From Kribbella sp. ALI-6-A (GTDB lineage Bacteria; Actinomycetota; Actinomycetes; Propionibacteriales; Kribbellaceae), in assembly GCF_001984195.1 (NCBI RefSeq), contig NZ_MTQN01000006.1, positions 62,001-126,000 on the forward strand: a stretch of 64,000 nucleotides of DNA, read 5' to 3'. Below, piece by piece: positions 9,507-18,212 of this stretch. Within the stretch, counting starts at the first letter, position 1, and each line of letters begins with the position of its first letter. Below the pieces are notes generated by a model, which worked only from the letters and a program-made list of their open reading frames with translations, ran no database searches and was not told where the DNA came from. Both the position numbers and the translations under genes were made by a program.

Positions 9507-10475
9507 TCAGGCCTCGGTCTTCGGCGCCTCGGTGCCCTCGACCGGGGTGTCGTCGGCCTTGGCGATCGTCTCGGCGACGGCACCGGACTCGGCGACCGGG
9601 GCAGCCTCCTCGGCCGGAGCCTCGGGAGTCGCGTCGGCAGCCGGGGTCGCGTCGGCGGCCGGAGCCGCGTCGGTGGTGGCCGGAGCGGCGGCAGCGGCGT
9701 TCTGGCTCTCCAGCAGCTCACGCTCCCAGGCGGCCATCGGCTCGTCAGCGCCGAGCTCCTCGCCGGCGGCGGCAGCACCCTGGCCCGAGCGGGCCTTGAG
9801 GCCGTCGGCCACGGCGTCGGCGACCACGCGGGTCAGCAGACCGACGGAGCGGATCGCGTCGTCGTTGCCCGGGATCGGGAAGTCGACCTCGTCGGGGTCG
9901 CAGTTGGTGTCCAGGATGCCGATGATCGGCAGCTTGAGCTTGCGCGCCTCGTCGACCGCGAGGTGCTCCTTCTTGGTGTCGACGATCCAGACCGCGGACG
10001 GGACGCGGCCCATGTCGCGGATACCGCCGAGGGTCTTGAGCAGCTTGTCGTGCTCGCGACGCTTCTGCAGCAGCTCCTTCTTGGTGACACCGGAACCGGC
10101 GACGTCGTCGAAGTCGATCAGCTCCAGCTCCTTGAGCCGCTGGAGCCGCTTGTTGACGGTCTGGAAGTTGGTGAGCATGCCGCCCAGCCAGCGCTGGTTC
10201 ACGTAGGGCATGCCGACCCGGGTCGCCTGCTCGGCGATCGCTTCCTGCGCCTGCTTCTTGGTACCGACGAACAGCACCGCCCCGCCGGACGCGACCGTGC
10301 TGCGCACGAACTCGTAGGCGCGGTCGATGTAGGACAGCGACTGCTGCAGGTCGATGATGTAGATGCCGTTGCGCTCGGTGAGGATGAAGCGCTTCATCTT
10401 CGGGTTCCAGCGCCGGGTCTGGTGCCCGAAGTGGACGCCACTCTCGAGCATCTGCTTCATGGTCACGACGGCCAT
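9507..10475 (-). CDS. rpsB: 30S ribosomal protein S2
   Basis: S2, 322 residues. The core starts [20 protein letters not shown] and runs to about residue 250, with conserved WNPKMKRFI and [12 protein letters not shown]. The last 70 residues are a low-complexity Ala/Glu/Pro/Thr tail not found in E. coli S2 (241 aa). ATG at 10473-10475 with a clear AGGAGG upstream. An in-frame open region extends to 10922, but the family start and the RBS decide the shorter form. Confidence 0.97.
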   Translation of the reverse strand: MAVVTMKQMLESGVHFGHQTRRWNPKMKRFILTERNGIYIIDLQQSLSYIDRAYEFVRSTVASGGAVLFVGTKKQAQEAIAEQATRVGMPYVNQRWLGGMLTNFQTVNKRLQRLKELELIDFDDVAGSGVTKKELLQKRREHDKLLKTLGGIRDMGRVPSAVWIVDTKKEHLAVDEARKLKLPIIGILDTNCDPDEVDFPIPGNDDAIRSVGLLTRVVADAVADGLKARSGQGAAAAGEELGADEPMAAWERELLESQNAAAAAPATTDAAPAADATPAADATPEAPAEEAAPVAESGAVAETIAKADDTPVEGTEAPKTEA

Positions 10476-10766
10476 GAGGTGTTCCTCCTGTCGCGCCGGC
10501 CGGGGTCGCTCGTCCGGTGGCGCTGTCTCGGTTGTCCCGCGGCGGACCCGGTTGGTCCGTCGCGCCTGACGCCCGCGCGAACCCCTCCCCGGCGGACCGG
10601 GACCAAGAGGGTTCGGGTGTGTGCAGGCGTGCGAAGTCGCCCCACCGAGGTGGGACGCCGCCAGAAGTCTACGCGACAAGCCCACCCGGGTCGAACCGGC
10701 CCCCGGTCCGTCCACAGGCCCGGATACGTCGCGCCGAAAACACCCTTTCACCTGCACCTTTTCAGC

Positions 10767-11375
10767 ATGAGCCCACTGCTGCTGATGCCCATCGTTCCCC
10801 CGCCCCCGGACGCCGTCTGGCCACTCGACCCGCGACCACGGATCGTGCGCTCCTACGTCCCACCACCCAAGCCCTGGCTCCCCGGCCATCGGGGCGTCGA
10901 TCTGGCCGGCTCGCCGGGTCAACCGGTCCTCTCCGCGACCCCCGGCACGATCACGTTCGCCGGTCCGGTGGCGGGCCGCAGCGTCGTGGTCGTCGCCCGA
11001 GGGCCGCTGCGTACGACGTACGAGCCGGTGATTCCGTCACTTCCTGCCGGGACTGAGGTCCGCCGGGCTCAGCCCATCGGCCGGTTGTCGGCCGCGGCCT
11101 CGCACTGCGCTCCGGCGACGTGTCTGCACTGGGGTCTGCTCGAGGGCGAGACGTATCTCAACCCCTTGAAGCTGCTCGCCGCTCAGCCGGTCCGGCTGCT
11201 GCCGACGGTCCCGCCGCCGGATGAATTCCCGGCGCCGAAGGTTTCCCCATCACCTGCGTCGCCACCACCTCGAAGTCCCGCTGCCCGCGAGTCCAGCGCA
11301 CTGGCACCGACCGCGGTGGTCACTCTCGGCGCGCTGGTCACTCTCGGCGCCGCCGTGCTGGTCAGAAACCACTGA
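10767..11375 (+). CDS. M23-type peptidase-like membrane protein
   Basis: A 202-residue protein with a LytM/M23 fold, HRGVD giving the first zinc His and Asp. The usual HxH motif reads CLHWG, so the first His, which is the general base in active enzymes, is replaced by Cys. A Pro/Ser-rich linker (about residues 145-175) leads to a C-terminal hydrophobic helix, [18 protein letters not shown], ending in RNH. That suggests a tail anchor, with the fold facing the wall only if the N-terminus is exported. It is divergent from rpsB, a frequent actinobacterial neighbourhood. Activity is uncertain. Confidence 0.8.
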   Translation: MSPLLLMPIVPPPPDAVWPLDPRPRIVRSYVPPPKPWLPGHRGVDLAGSPGQPVLSATPGTITFAGPVAGRSVVVVARGPLRTTYEPVIPSLPAGTEVRRAQPIGRLSAAASHCAPATCLHWGLLEGETYLNPLKLLAAQPVRLLPTVPPPDEFPAPKVSPSPASPPPRSPAARESSALAPTAVVTLGALVTLGAAVLVRNH

Positions 11376-11384
11376 CCCGTGCGC

Positions 11385-11864
11385 TCAACTCCCCGGAACC
11401 CGCGCCTGCCACGCGTCCTCGTCCTTCGACCGCCGCTCGACCCCGGCCGGAAGCTTGCCCTTGGCAAGGTCCGTCAGCGTGGTGTGCTCGAGCACGTCCC
11501 GCAGGCTCGCCCGCGCCGCGATCCAGACCCGCTGCAGCACCACGGCCCGCTCGTTGTAGGCGACGCTCTCCGGCCGGACGCCCGAGATGCTTACGATCGG
11601 CCCGTCCACCGCGCGCATCACGTCGGCCACGGAGATCTCGTTCGGGTCGACCGCGAGCTTCCACCCGCCGGACTGCCCCCGCTGGCTGGTCAGCACGCCC
11701 GCCCGCCGAAGGTCAGCCAGGATTCCCTGCAGGAACCCGTGCGGAATCCCCTGCGCCCGGCTGAGCTCCTCCGCCGACACCACCGAGGGATCGTTGGCCA
11801 CCCAGCGCTGGGTGATCTCGATCAACGCCCGCAACGCATAGTCAGATTTTGCCGAAACCCGCAT
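11385..11864 (-). CDS. Rrf2-family transcriptional regulator
   Basis: A 159-residue Rrf2 regulator. MRVSAKSDYALRALIEI begins the winged-helix domain, then a recognition helix (GIPHGFLQGILADLRRAG) and wing QRGQSGGWKLA. I see no Cys anywhere, so it cannot bind an Fe-S cluster through the three-Cys motif of IscR/NsrR; it is more like the CymR-type members. Convergent with the M23-like gene, 9 bp apart. Targets unknown. Confidence 0.88.
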   Translation of the reverse strand: MRVSAKSDYALRALIEITQRWVANDPSVVSAEELSRAQGIPHGFLQGILADLRRAGVLTSQRGQSGGWKLAVDPNEISVADVMRAVDGPIVSISGVRPESVAYNERAVVLQRVWIAARASLRDVLEHTTLTDLAKGKLPAGVERRSKDEDAWQARVPGS

Positions 11865-11927
11865 GGCCCGCAGTCTGCCCCATCCACCCGCCGCCCGCCC
11901 ATCACCCCGCCGGGCCCGGCCCCGGGA

Positions 11928-12866
11928 TCAGGCCCGCGGATGCGCCTGCTGGTACGCCGCTCGCAGCCGCTCGCTCGACACGTGGGTGTAGACCTGCGTC
12001 GTCGCCAGGGATGCGTGCCCGAGCAGTTCCTGCACGCTACGCAGGTCGGCGCCGCCTTCGAGCAGATGCGTCGCCGCCGTGTGCCGCAAGCCGTGCGGCG
12101 ACAGGTCCGGCGCCGAGACGGCGTCGATTCGCGCGTGCACCACCCGGCGTACGGTCCGCTGATCGATCCGGCCACCACGCGCTCCGAGGAAGAGCGCCGG
12201 CCCGCTTCCGTCCCTGACCAGTTGCGGGCGGACCGCGAGCCACGACTCCAACGCCTCGGCCGCCGGTACGCCGTACGGGACCGATCTCTCTTTCCGTCCC
12301 TTGCCGAAAACGCGGACCACGCGTCGGGTCCGGTCCAGCTCGTCGAGGTCCAGCGCGCACAGTTCGCCGACCCGGATCCCGGTCGCGTACAGCAGTTCCA
12401 TGATCGCGAGGTCCCGCCGCCCGAGCGGGCTTCCGTCGTCCGCGGCGACCGCGGCGGCGTCCAGCACAGCTCGCGTATCGGCCTGTCCCAGCACGCCTGG
12501 AAGGGTTTTGTGTGCCTTCGGACTGGCCAGCAACGCGCCCGGATCGGTCGCGATCCGCCCGGTCCGCTGGGCCCACGCGGTGAAGACCCGCGCCGCGGTG
12601 GCCCGTCGCGCCATCGTGCTGCGTGCCTTGCCGAGGCTTTGCTGCTTGGCCAGCCAGGACCGCAGACCGCGGATGTCGAGTGCGCTCAGATCATCGTGAC
12701 CAAGCCGAGTCAAATGATCGATTAAATCCGCGACATCACCGATGTACGCTCGGACCGAATGTTCGCTGAGGCCTCTTTCCGCCGTCAGATGCCGTTCGTA
12801 GTCAGCCAGTAACGCAGCGAATTCCTCCGGTAGGGAGGGCTCTGGGCTGACGTCGTCCGGTGCCAT
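11928..12866 (-). CDS. xerC: tyrosine recombinase XerC-like
   Basis: Tyrosine recombinase of 312 residues. An N-terminal SAM-like core-binding domain (about 12-105) is followed by the catalytic domain. Catalytic residues are all visible: Arg165 (TGIRVGELC), Lys189 (GKGRKERSVP), His258 and Arg261 (HGLRHTAATH), His284 (LGHASLATT) and nucleophile Tyr293. Size and position between rpsB and dprA fit the chromosomal-dimer XerC rather than an element integrase. The ATG at 12866 is chosen; ATG 12896 would add 10 residues. Confidence 0.9.
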   Translation of the reverse strand: MAPDDVSPEPSLPEEFAALLADYERHLTAERGLSEHSVRAYIGDVADLIDHLTRLGHDDLSALDIRGLRSWLAKQQSLGKARSTMARRATAARVFTAWAQRTGRIATDPGALLASPKAHKTLPGVLGQADTRAVLDAAAVAADDGSPLGRRDLAIMELLYATGIRVGELCALDLDELDRTRRVVRVFGKGRKERSVPYGVPAAEALESWLAVRPQLVRDGSGPALFLGARGGRIDQRTVRRVVHARIDAVSAPDLSPHGLRHTAATHLLEGGADLRSVQELLGHASLATTQVYTHVSSERLRAAYQQAHPRA

Positions 12867-13002
12867 GTCCTGACCATGCGGGAGCGGCGTCGGCATCGCA
12901 AGGCACCGCGCGGCGGCGACACGAAGGAGGTCTGGCCCGTAGCCCATAGGTCGACTACTGTTCGGCCCGATTGCCCTAGTAGCAACGGAGGCACCCCTGA
13001 CC

Positions 13003-14616
13003 ATGGCCCCCTCAGCGAACGGACAGACCGTAGGCCGGCGCCTGCCGGTCGAGTCGGCGTTCACTCGAGTCGAGGAGGCGCGGCACCGACTACCGCGTCT
13101 GTTCGGCCGTCGCGACCTTGTCGTGCTCGGCCTCGGTGTGATGATCGGTTCCGGCATCTTCAGCCTGAGCGGCAAACAAGCCGCGAACGTGGCCGGCCCT
13201 GCCGTGATCCTGTCGTTCGTGGTCGCGGCTTTTGTCTGCCTGCTGGCCGCCGCGTGCTACGCCGAGCTGTCCTCCACCATTCCCGTGTCCGGCAGCGCCT
13301 ACACCTTCAGCTACGTCACCTTCGGTGAGATGTGGGCGTGGCTGGTCGGCTGGGCACTCGTGCTCGAGCTCGTCACCGCGGCCGCGATCGTCGCCCGCGT
13401 CTGGTCGGCGTACTTCCTGGCCACGTTGACCGGCTTCGGCGTCACGATGCCCGACGGTCTGGCCCAGTTCTTCGGGCCCGACGCCAAGGTGAACCTGGTC
13501 GCCCCGCTGCTCCTGCTGCTGCTGACCGCGATGATCGTCACCGGTACCAAGCTGTCGTCCCGCGTCCTGACCGTCGTGGTGGCGGCCAAGGTCGCGGTGA
13601 TCCTGCTGGTCGTGGTGGTCGGCGCGACGCACATCAAGATGGACAACTTCAAGCCGTTCGTCCCGATGGAGCGCCCCGCCCCCGCGACCGCGGATCCGAC
13701 CCTGCTGGGCTGGATGCTGGACTCCTCGTTCGGTTCGTTCGGCCTGATGGGCATTTTCACCGCGGCCAGCGCGATCGTGTTCGCCTTCATCGGTTTCGAC
13801 CTGATCGCGACCGCGTCCGAGGACGCCCGCAACCCCCGCAAGACGGTCCCGCAGGGCATGCTGCTCGGCGTCGTCGTCGTCACGGTCCTGTACGTCGCGA
13901 TGGCGGTCGTGCTGGTCGGCCTGCGGCCGTACGGGCAGCTCGGCGGTGCCGCACCGGTCTCGGAGGCGCTGGAAGCGGTCGGGGTCGGCTGGGCCGCGGA
14001 CGTGGTCAATCTCGGTGCGCTGCTGGCGTTGATGACGGTGATCATGGTGGTGCTGATCGCCCAGAGCCGCGTGCTGTTCAACATGGGTCGTGACGGCCTG
14101 CTGCCGAAGAGCCTGGGCCGGGTCAGCCGGGTCTACTCGTCGCCGGCCCGCGCGGCGACCGCGGCCGGTATGGCCGCCCTGGTGCTCACGCTCTACCCGA
14201 AGGTGCTCGAGCTCGAGGAACTGCTCGTCATCGGCGCCTTGTTCTGCTTCGCCTTCTGCGCGGTCGGCGTACTGCGTCTGCGCCGTACGGAGCCTGACCT
14301 CGAGCGTGGCTTCCGGGTTCCGCTGGTGCCGTTGATTCCGCTGCTGTCGCTGGCGGCGACGCTGTGGCTGATGCTCAACCTGAAGACGAGCACCTGGACC
14401 AAGTTCGGCATCTGGATGCTGCTCGGTCTGGCGATCTACGGTCTCTACGGCCGTTGGCACAGCCGCTTGGCCAACGAGGAGAGCTGGGACTACGACACCG
14501 ACACCGATCCCGGCTCAGGTGCCCTGCAGCCGGTTCGCCACGACACGCCGTCCGGCGAGCTGAAGGCCGTGCGTACTCCCCCGAAGTCCAACCGCGGCAA
14601 ACACATGCGCAACTGA
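13003..14616 (+). CDS. APC-family amino acid permease
   Basis: A 537-residue secondary transporter of the amino acid-polyamine-organocation superfamily, with about 12 predicted transmembrane helices. The family hallmark GVMIGSGIF (TM1) and the conserved IFFAFIGFD-like TM6 segment (AIVFAFIGFDLIATASED) are present. It is close to cationic amino acid transporters. A charged cytoplasmic C-tail of about 60 residues follows the last helix. Divergent from xerC and followed by a strong terminator, so a single-gene unit. Confidence 0.9.
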   Translation: MAPSANGQTVGRRLPVESAFTRVEEARHRLPRLFGRRDLVVLGLGVMIGSGIFSLSGKQAANVAGPAVILSFVVAAFVCLLAAACYAELSSTIPVSGSAYTFSYVTFGEMWAWLVGWALVLELVTAAAIVARVWSAYFLATLTGFGVTMPDGLAQFFGPDAKVNLVAPLLLLLLTAMIVTGTKLSSRVLTVVVAAKVAVILLVVVVGATHIKMDNFKPFVPMERPAPATADPTLLGWMLDSSFGSFGLMGIFTAASAIVFAFIGFDLIATASEDARNPRKTVPQGMLLGVVVVTVLYVAMAVVLVGLRPYGQLGGAAPVSEALEAVGVGWAADVVNLGALLALMTVIMVVLIAQSRVLFNMGRDGLLPKSLGRVSRVYSSPARAATAAGMAALVLTLYPKVLELEELLVIGALFCFAFCAVGVLRLRRTEPDLERGFRVPLVPLIPLLSLAATLWLMLNLKTSTWTKFGIWMLLGLAIYGLYGRWHSRLANEESWDYDTDTDPGSGALQPVRHDTPSGELKAVRTPPKSNRGKHMRN

Positions 14617-14629
14617 GCACCGCATCTCA

Positions 14630-14668
14630 CCGCCGGTCGTCCCCGCTGGGACGGCCGGCGGTTTTCTT
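14630..14668 (+). terminator. intrinsic terminator of the APC permease
   Basis: A 14-bp stem (one G-T pair), CCGCCGGTCGTCCC with GGGACGGCCGGCGG, a 4-nt CGCT loop, then TTTTCTTT. It begins 13 bp after the permease stop. This is one of the few hairpins here with a real T-tract. Confidence 0.85.
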
Positions 14669-14740
14669 TGTCCACAAGCCCCGAAGTCGCCCTCGAATCG
14701 GCCACGAATCCCGGCATGTTCTTGTCGGAGGTGGTCATCG

Positions 14741-15100
14741 ATGCGGACCCAGGATGCAGTCGGGCAGTACGGCGAACAACTCGCCGCGGAACATCTCAGC
14801 CAGCAGGGATTCGCGATCCTCGCGCGCAACTGGCGCTGCGAGCAAGGCGAGATCGACATCGTCGCCCGGGACGGGCGCGCACTCGTGGTCTGCGAGGTGA
14901 AGACCCGGCGCGGCGTCGGCTACGGGAGCCCGCTGGAGTCCATCACCTATCGCAAACTCAGCACGTTGCGGCGCCTGGTCGGCCGCTGGCTGCAGGAGCA
15001 CGATCTCCACCCACCGGAGATCCGGATCGACGTGATCGCCGTGCTGGTCCCACCCGGCGGTGGTCAGCCCACGATCGAGCACCTGAGGAGCGTCGGCTGA
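14741..15100 (+). CDS. yraN: YraN/UPF0102 nuclease-fold protein
   Basis: A 119-residue UPF0102 protein with an endonuclease-like fold. Motifs GEIDIVARD and VVCEVKTRR are the E-x-D and E-x-K type active-site elements. It is commonly encoded next to yifB/dprA and rnhB. The stop overlaps the next start (TGATG), showing translational coupling with yifB. A role in DNA repair or uptake is assumed from context only. Confidence 0.92.
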   Translation: MRTQDAVGQYGEQLAAEHLSQQGFAILARNWRCEQGEIDIVARDGRALVVCEVKTRRGVGYGSPLESITYRKLSTLRRLVGRWLQEHDLHPPEIRIDVIAVLVPPGGGQPTIEHLRSVG

Positions 15101-16674
15101 TGTCGCTCGCCCAGGCGTGGTCCGTCGCCCTCGTCGGGCTGGAGGGCCATCTCGTCGAGGTCGAGGCCGACATCGCCCAAGGCCTGCCGAAGACCACGCT
15201 GATCGGCCTGCCCGACGCGTCGTTGTCAGAGGCAAGGGATCGTGTTCGCGCGGCGGTGGTCAACAGCGGCGAGCGGTTCCCCGACCGCAAAGTCACCATC
15301 GGCCTCTCGCCCGCGACCCTGCCGAAGACCGGTTCTCACTACGACGTCACCATCGCGTGCGCTCTGCTCGCGGCCAGCGGCGTGCTGCCGATCGGCGAGC
15401 TGAGGCACTGCGCGATCATCGGAGAGCTCGGCCTCGACGGCCGCATCCGCGAGGTGCGCGGCGCCCTCGCGATGACGCTGGCCGCCGCCAGAGCCGGCTT
15501 CACCCGCATCATCGTTCCCGAGCTCAACGCAAGCGAAGCCCGACTCGTCCCCGACATCAGCGTGTACGGCGTGCGCTCGCTACGGCAGGTTCTGGCGATG
15601 ATCCGCGGTGAGGAGATCCCCGACGAGGAGCCGCCACGCGCCGAGCCCCGGCTGATGTCGGAGTCGCTGACCCGGGTCCCCGAGGTCGACCTCGACGACG
15701 TCCTGGGCCAGCGCGAAGGCCGCCGCGCCATCGAGGCCGCAGCCGCGGGCGGGCATCACCTGTACCTCTACGGCCCACCAGGATCCGGCAAAACCATGCT
15801 CGCCGAACGCCTCGCGGGCCTGATGCCCGATCTGGAGACCGACGACGCACTGGAAGTCTCCGCCGTGCATTCGCTGGCCGGTCTGCTCACAAACGACGCG
15901 GAGCTCGTCAGCCGTCCACCGTTCATCGCGCCACACCACACGGCGTCCCTGGTCAGTCTGGTCGGCGGAGGCTCCGGCGTCCCCCGCCCCGGCGCGATCA
16001 GCTGCGCCCACCGAGGAATCCTCTTCATCGACGAGGCACCCGAGATGCACCCCCTGACCCTGGACACCTTGCGCCAGCCGCTCGAGTCCGGCTACGTCGA
16101 GGTGCACCGCGCAGCCGCCGTCGCGAAGTTCCCGGCCCGCTTCCTGCTGGTCCTGGCCGCAAACCCCTGTCCCTGCGGTCAGTCCGGCACTCCCACCGGC
16201 ATCTGCAACTGCACGCCCCAGATCCTCACCCGCTACCGGCAACGCATCAGCGGCCCGATCAAGGACCGGATGGACATCCAGCGTCAGATCCTGCCCGCCG
16301 CCCGAGGCGTCGGCACCGGCGACCCGCCCGAGTCCACCGCCGACGTCGCCACCCGGGTCCGCGCCGCCCGCGACCGCCAAGCCCACCGCTACCAACACAC
16401 GGCTTGGCGCCTGAACAGCGAGATCCCCGGCCCGGTCCTCCGCCGCGACTTCCCCCTCGACGACACCAGCCAGTCCATCCTCGAAACCCACTACGCCGAA
16501 GGCCGCCTGACCGCCCGAGGCCTCGACCGAGTCGTCCGGCTCGCCTGGACCCTCACCGACCTGGCCGGCCTGTCCCGGCCAACCCCCGCCCTGACCCACG
16601 AAGCCTTCCAACTCCGCTCCGGCGCGCCCCTCACTCCCCTGGAAGACACCCGCCCCCTCAGAGAGCACCCATGA
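15100..16674 (+). CDS. comM: YifB/ComM-family AAA+ ATPase (Mg-chelatase-like)
   Basis: A 524-residue protein with an N-terminal ChlI-type domain (about 1-170), then an AAA+ module with Walker A GPPGSGKT (225-232) and Walker B ILFIDEAPE. A zinc-like NPCPCG cluster follows, and a C-terminal Mg_chelatase_C domain. In naturally competent bacteria ComM is a branch-migration helicase acting in transformation. It overlaps dprA by 4 nt (ATGA), so the two are made together. Confidence 0.93.
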   Translation: MSLAQAWSVALVGLEGHLVEVEADIAQGLPKTTLIGLPDASLSEARDRVRAAVVNSGERFPDRKVTIGLSPATLPKTGSHYDVTIACALLAASGVLPIGELRHCAIIGELGLDGRIREVRGALAMTLAAARAGFTRIIVPELNASEARLVPDISVYGVRSLRQVLAMIRGEEIPDEEPPRAEPRLMSESLTRVPEVDLDDVLGQREGRRAIEAAAAGGHHLYLYGPPGSGKTMLAERLAGLMPDLETDDALEVSAVHSLAGLLTNDAELVSRPPFIAPHHTASLVSLVGGGSGVPRPGAISCAHRGILFIDEAPEMHPLTLDTLRQPLESGYVEVHRAAAVAKFPARFLLVLAANPCPCGQSGTPTGICNCTPQILTRYRQRISGPIKDRMDIQRQILPAARGVGTGDPPESTADVATRVRAARDRQAHRYQHTAWRLNSEIPGPVLRRDFPLDDTSQSILETHYAEGRLTARGLDRVVRLAWTLTDLAGLSRPTPALTHEAFQLRSGAPLTPLEDTRPLREHP

Positions 16675-18212
16675 CCAACGACCCTCACCAGTCGACCGAC
16701 GCAACCACCGATCCGCAGGCGACTTTCATCCCCGCCGATTCCGGAGCCACACCGCTCCGTCCCCAGGACATCCACACCTCACCCGTCAACTCCGACGCCG
16801 CGCCGCCTCAATCCAGGGAGATCCGCGTCGCCCGATTCGACCGGGCAACCGCACCCAGCTCCAGCCTTCTTGACCGGGCGACCTTGCGCACCTCCAGCCC
16901 ATCCGACCGAGCACCCTCGCCCACCTCCGGTCCTCTTGACCGAGCAAGCTCGCCCACCACCAGCCCTCCCGACCATGCAACCTCACCCACCTCCAGCCCA
17001 TCCGACCGGACGACCCCACCCAGCTCAAGCCTGATGGTTGCCATCGGCAACGCCTCCTCCACAGCTCTCGACAGCGCGACCGCCTCCGACGCGGACCGGA
17101 TGGCGAGAGCGGCGCTGTCCCGCGTGATCGAACCAGGCGACCCCGCCACCCTGAAGACCTTCGCCGACCTGACACCGCTGGAGATCTGGGAGCTCCTCCA
17201 AACCAACGCCCCCGGCCTCGAGCGCTGGTCCACCCGGCTCCCCCACGTCAACCCCGAACGCGACCTCGAGAAAGCCCGCAAAGCCGGCGCCCGCTTCGTC
17301 ATCCCCGGCGACGACGAGTGGCCCGACCAGATCGACGTACTCGCCGAGGCCGGCCAGCAAAGCCGCCGCGGCGGCGTCCCCTACGGCCTCTGGGTCAAAG
17401 GCAGCCCCAACCTGCGCCAGCTGCTCCAGTCCTCGGTAGCCATGGTCGGCGCAAGAGCCTGCTCCTCGTACGGCGAACACGCCGCCGCAGAACTGGCCGC
17501 CGCCCTCGGCGACCACGGCACCACGATCGTCTCCGGCGGCGCCTACGGCATCGACGCCGCCGCCCACCGCGGCGCTCTGGCCAGCACAGGTACCACCATC
17601 GCCGTCCTGGCTTGCGGCGTCGACGTCAGCTACCCCAGGAGCAACTCAGCCCTCTTCGACCGAATTGCCGGCGAAGGCCTCCTGGTCAGCGAGCTGCCAC
17701 CCGGCTGCGCCCCCACCAAGCTCCGCTTCCTCGCCCGCAACCGCCTGATCGCCGCCGCCACCCAAGGCACCGTCGTCATCGAAGCCGCCATCCGCAGCGG
17801 AGCCCTCAACACCGCCGGCTGGTCCGAACAGTGCGGCCGCCCGGTCCTCGCAGTCCCCGGACCGATCACGTCCCGCATGTCCGAAGGCACCCACCTCCTG
17901 ATCCGCGAACGCAACGCCACTCTCGCCACCTCGGTAGCCGACATCCTCGAAGCCATCTCCCCACTCGGCGAGCACCTGACCTCGTACCCCCACTCCCCCG
18001 CCACCCCCATCGACGCCCTGGACCACGACCTCCGCCGAACCCTCGACGCCGTCCCCGTCCTCCGCCCTTCCCCCTCCACCCGCATAGCCACCGTCGCCGG
18101 CCTCGACCACGACACCGTCCAGGAATGCCTCGAAACCCTCGCCCAAGCCGACCTGGTCACCTACGAAGACTCCGGCTGGCTCCTCTCCACCACCCACCGC
18201 CGCGCACCCTGA
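16671..18212 (+). CDS. dprA: DNA-processing protein DprA with repeat N-terminus
   Basis: DprA loads RecA on incoming single-stranded DNA. The 513-residue protein has the Rossmann core: VAMVGARACSSYGE near 257-269, VSGGAYGIDAAAH near 287-299, then AVLACGVDVSYPRSN and FLARNRLIAA. A C-terminal winged-helix-like tail follows. Typical DprA is 290-390 residues. The excess is a roughly 120-residue Ser/Pro/Thr/Asp N-terminal region with six 11-residue repeats (residues 56-121). The start is the ATG in the ATGA overlap with yifB. No intrinsic terminator is evident after the stop. Confidence 0.93.
   Translation: MTNDPHQSTDATTDPQATFIPADSGATPLRPQDIHTSPVNSDAAPPQSREIRVARFDRATAPSSSLLDRATLRTSSPSDRAPSPTSGPLDRASSPTTSPPDHATSPTSSPSDRTTPPSSSLMVAIGNASSTALDSATASDADRMARAALSRVIEPGDPATLKTFADLTPLEIWELLQTNAPGLERWSTRLPHVNPERDLEKARKAGARFVIPGDDEWPDQIDVLAEAGQQSRRGGVPYGLWVKGSPNLRQLLQSSVAMVGARACSSYGEHAAAELAAALGDHGTTIVSGGAYGIDAAAHRGALASTGTTIAVLACGVDVSYPRSNSALFDRIAGEGLLVSELPPGCAPTKLRFLARNRLIAAATQGTVVIEAAIRSGALNTAGWSEQCGRPVLAVPGPITSRMSEGTHLLIRERNATLATSVADILEAISPLGEHLTSYPHSPATPIDALDHDLRRTLDAVPVLRPSPSTRIATVAGLDHDTVQECLETLAQADLVTYEDSGWLLSTTHRRAP
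16836..17033 (+). repeat. six 33-bp coding repeats in dprA
   Basis: Six consecutive in-frame units of 33 bp encode 11-residue repeats of consensus xDRATSPTSSP (for example SDRAPSPTSGP, LDRASSPTTSP, PDHATSPTSSP). They form a low-complexity region N-terminal to the DprA core. Confidence 0.85.

Noticed and set aside
11928..12866. Tyrosine recombinase as part of an integrative element
   Set aside because: No attachment-site repeats or element genes nearby; its position and size fit chromosomal XerC.
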